Source of the DNA: Latrodectus hesperus
Lineage: Eukaryota; Arthropoda; Arachnida; Araneae; Theridiidae
Assembly (NCBI GenBank): GCA_037975125.1
Contig: CM075856.1
Coordinates: 7,449,078-7,513,077 of the forward strand
Reading direction: 5' to 3'
DNA: 64,000 nt
A program made the translations under genes and the position numbers. Of the stretch, positions 60,261 to 64,000 are shown in pieces. Within the stretch, counting starts at the first letter, position 1, and each line of letters opens with the position of its first letter. A model generated the notes under the pieces. That model was not told where the DNA came from. It saw only the letters and a program-made list of their open reading frames with translations, and ran no database searches.

Positions 60261-63200
60261 ATATAAATTCTTCAACTAGTTTCAAAAGATTTCTTTTAAA
60301 GCAAATTTCACTGTATCTCGTAAATGAAATTATTAATGAAAAACTCTTTATGAAATATTTATTTTCTAGATAAAATAAATTTTTACTTCAATGAGAGAGA
60401 GAAAAAAATATAACACTAAATAACATAACAAATTCAAGTACTTTATAGAAAATGAGTGCGTATTATATTTTATTTAATTTGCTTTAAGAATTTTACCTAC
60501 AAAAACTTTTAATATTAAGTTTAAAAATGCCAACGTTTTACTCTAATGCTATTTCAGTTGAAATGGGAGTTCACCTTTTGCAGAGAGCTCATCAAAAAAC
60601 AAGGAATTGTCACGTTTCAAGCTAAGTATTAAAGTAACCGCTGTTCCAAAACAAGGCTACGGGAAAGTGATTTCCCTTCTAAGCTTTTTGAGGGTGTTTT
60701 CTTGAGGCGTAGGTTCTAATCCTAAAATGTGTAGTTTCACGATTCCTCCGCCTATGTTTTGTCCTGGATGATCGACCCAGTGTGACGCTGTCAGAACTTT
60801 TTATTCTCCCCTGTTTCAAAAAAATTTTTTTTTTACGGAGAATACATACTACTCAACGGTTTCGATTTAAAATAATAAACATTTATTTTTTTCTCCACTT
60901 GTTTTTCATGTAGCTTTTTCCAAAAAAGTTCTCAAAAGTATTCTTGTTTTGAAATTAGTTTAAAGGCTTATTTTAATCCACTGCTAATTATCAATAAAAA
61001 GAGTTTCTTTTTTGATTGTTTAATAAAAAGTTAATGTGTAAGATATGAAAATAGAAAACTTAGGAAATTCAAATATGAAATAAAATTTATATGATTTTTC
61101 TTATGATGCAATTTTTTTTTGCATTGCTTTTAATTTTCAATCGGAACTTAATACACGGTAATAAGCGATGTTAAAACGAAAAATGCAGAGATCTGCATTT
61201 AAAAGATATAGATAATTTTTATAAAGACGCCTTTTATATCATATTTGCACTCAATTTTGAATGTGTTTAAGTGTGAAATAAATTTTTCCGCGGTGTCAAT
61301 TTGTGATTTAAAAAATTCGAAACTAATTTATCTCAAGTCATTTTGACAAACTGATTTAAATACATTTACTTATAGCACATCTTTTTTCTACTGTTGTTGT
61401 TTAAGTTTCGTATAAGTTATTGTATAAGTTTCTTATTTAAAATGTTCTTAAATGTTTCTTATTTAAAATTTTAATAAAGCGCACTTATTTCGCTCATAAC
61501 ATAGTTTTTCCTTAATTGATTTAAATCCTTTTTAATGAAAAAAAAGTTAAATATGAATCATTTTTACATAACGCATTATACGAGCTCATACGAGTGGGTT
61601 TATGAGAATCCTCGTACAACGCATTTTCCTATACGCCGAACTATTATACCGTGTTTTAGGGGGATTACTGTATATTTATCATTTGACTTATCATTTTAGT
61701 TACCTTCATTTTGGTCTGTAAATGTTTAAAGAGAATGCTCAACAATAAATAAATCAAACATAAATATTATTAATAAACAGTAAATAAGATTTAAAACTAA
61801 AACAACTTTGGTGTTTAAATTTTTTTAAAACAAACTTTAAACTGATTTAAAAATTGCAGTGCGAATGAAGTATTATAGTTTCTTCAAAGAGGCACAATAA
61901 CGTTTAACTAATTCATTAAACATTTTATTATGTTTGCTGGTGATATATGGTAATTTATTTATGAGTAAAATATTCTAAGTTTCATTAAGTTTAAATAAGA
62001 GGATATGAAAGTTTTGCTTAAGATGTTTTACTTTTTATGTATGTTACTATACTAATCTTACCAAGAGAAATTAATATTTCTTGAATTCATATTCCGATTC
62101 TGTAATGTTTTTCCCAAAATAATATGGTTTAATTCCAAAACAAAAACATTTATTAACTTATTTTATTAAACCATGATTTATAATTAGTGCTTATAAATTC
62201 CATTTGAAAGAAATATTTTAAGATTTAGTTGCGTTCTGTTTGTATTTGAAAATGCAAATGATCTATGCGTTCGTTTATATATTATGATAATTTTTTCATT
62301 TAGCTACTAAAGTAATTCATTAGATAATAAAGTAATTCAGAAATTATACAGATTTAATTCCGTGATAGCCTTATAATTTTTTGTCCCGTTTGTCTATAAT
62401 TTATATTTGAGCATTTACAACCCACATTATTACAACCGTACAGTAATTATTGGCGGTAATAAAATGTATATTTAAGCATTTATATTTATCAATAATGAAA
62501 ATATCAAAACAAAATCGCTATTCTTAATTTTATTGCTAAATTAAACATATTCTTGATTGATTCTTTGTTCGCTGCTGTCTTAACTTCAAACTATGTATCA
62601 CAAAAATTACTCTGAAACCATCTTTAGTCATTCATGTTAATCTGTTTGATTTAAATTACATTCCGTTTATTTTGCACTTTCTAAATCTCAATTTAAATTA
62701 AAATTTCATTTAATCTAAATATTACAAAGGTCAAATGTATTTGCACTGCTATTGTTTTGAAACTGAAATGTGAAACATTGGTTTTAATTTTGAGATTTAT
62801 TTGTTGTTTGCTGATAATGTAAACTATATTTATGTGTCTGAATTTTTTTTATAATCAAGCATGATTTTGATACATTTATAAACCAAAATGAAAATAACTA
62901 TAATGATGCTAACTCTTATGATAAATATGAATCGAAAAAATGTTGTTGACAAATCTATTTATTTCAAAATTCAGCATAACGTTATGATGCTTAGTATATA
63001 CTTTCATAATTACTGTGTATTATTGGACTAGAAAAAACAGCACTTTATTAAATTAAGAAGAAAAATTAATTTTTTAAAAATTATTCATAATTTGATTTAT
63101 GTAAAGGATCAAGGGAAAAACTTGTAACCCTCTGCATACATTTGTGATTAGAGTCCTAATTATTCATATAATAGCATTTATTCATAAGCAAAAATATGAG

Positions 63201-64000
63201 AGGATATTGCATTTTACATAGAATATATTAAAAGGAACTTGTATCAACTGATATTGAATTAAACTAAATACATTTGGATAAGAATTGTATAATATGCATA
63301 GTAAATTGTGATAAAAAATTTCATTGTAAATAAATTTCTTGGAAATTGTATCATAATTTTATACCTTATGACTAACGCATTAGTTAGAGTTTTAGTAAAA
63401 TAGTAAACCTTAGCAGTAATTATATGTATCAAACTTAGCTTTTTTCCGTGATAAATAATTTAATTTATAGTTTTAAAGTATGATACACAAAACAACAAAT
63501 AATTTATCGCTCTTCTCTTTGACTTGGATTAAATCAAAGAATGTATTTATACGATAGAAGATCTAAAAATGGGGAAATATAAAAATAAATTCACATTATT
63601 AATTTGTTTATGGTCCCCTTTTAATCTAGGCGAAACGAAATCTGCTTTGTTGAGAAATTAAACAACAGCTTTAAAAAAAACCTTGTTGTTTCAAAATTTG
63701 TCAAACCGTTAAATTCAAGCAAATGAGAAAAACGTAAAAATGGGAAACAAAAACCTTAATCAAGATAAATATCCACTAAATTAGAGTCCTTTCTTTTAAG
63801 CGTTCATGCATTTCATGTTATGTTTTTGTTATCTGTTAAAGAAAGTACTGCTGTTCATTTTCCTTATAAGCTAAAAATGTTTCAATCAATTTGTTTTTTC
63901 TAATGTTGTTTTTTAAAATTTTTAACAATGTAAGACTGGAAATGTAATTTGTTTGTTGTAACTAAATGTAATATAAGCCAGATAATAGAAGAAAAAAAAG
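60261..64000. other. AT-rich right end, no gene seen
   Basis: One patch at about 60560-60800 is more balanced in composition and may be conserved non-coding DNA. The remainder to the window end shows no exon, RNA gene or repeat family I recognise. Confidence 0.55.

Overview
This is a eukaryotic, very AT-rich, gene-poor window that looks arachnid, most likely from a spider. I infer this from the mix of decayed LINEs, several tRNA-headed SINEs, Tc1/mariner elements, a Ty3/Gypsy element, long (TA)n tracts and one spliced animal gene exon with a large intron. I cannot name the species. I see no bacterial-style operon, CRISPR array or phage gene.

The only host gene I can support is one coding exon on the + strand (7621-7796). 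It encodes the start of an ankyrin-repeat protein closely resembling Usher syndrome 1G protein (USH1G/SANS) and ends in a good splice donor. I could not find its second exon, so the 56 kb to its right may be intron 1, or intron plus intergenic DNA.

Mobile elements make up the rest of the readable content. From left to right: a decayed LINE reverse transcriptase remnant (20-1260, -); two head-to-head SINEs (2994-3391 - and 3401-3710 +); a third SINE type (14737-15000, +); a dead DD34E Tc1-like transposon with three stop codons (15415-16819); a second copy of the first SINE family (21975-22347, -); a LINE 3' end (22605-23048, +); an almost pristine Tc1-like transposon with DD36E-like spacing, an intact frame and an altered second catalytic residue (34287-35506); another LINE 3' end with a clean 129-codon frame (38362-38806, -); a SINE-like fragment (44325-44475, -); and a very young Ty3/Gypsy element (48335-52370). 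The Gypsy element's two LTRs are nearly identical, and its single ORF joins gag directly to integrase because protease, reverse transcriptase and most of RNase H are gone. It sits inside a (TA)n tract.

Between the elements are long AT-rich stretches with no supported gene. They are broken by a dozen blocks of more balanced base composition, some with recognisable transcription-factor motifs: an RFX X-box at 60174, a POU/SOX cluster near 54281-54460, and an E-box/MEF2-like/TEAD cluster near 32035-32173. These are candidates for conserved regulatory DNA, which only cross-species alignment could confirm. There are also long (TA)n and (CA)n microsatellites, a near-perfect 56-bp palindrome at 38122-38177 and a small MITE-like inverted repeat at 53598-53771. 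I found no convincing undescribed multi-gene system. The most unusual objects are the in-frame gag-integrase element and the catalytically altered mariner.
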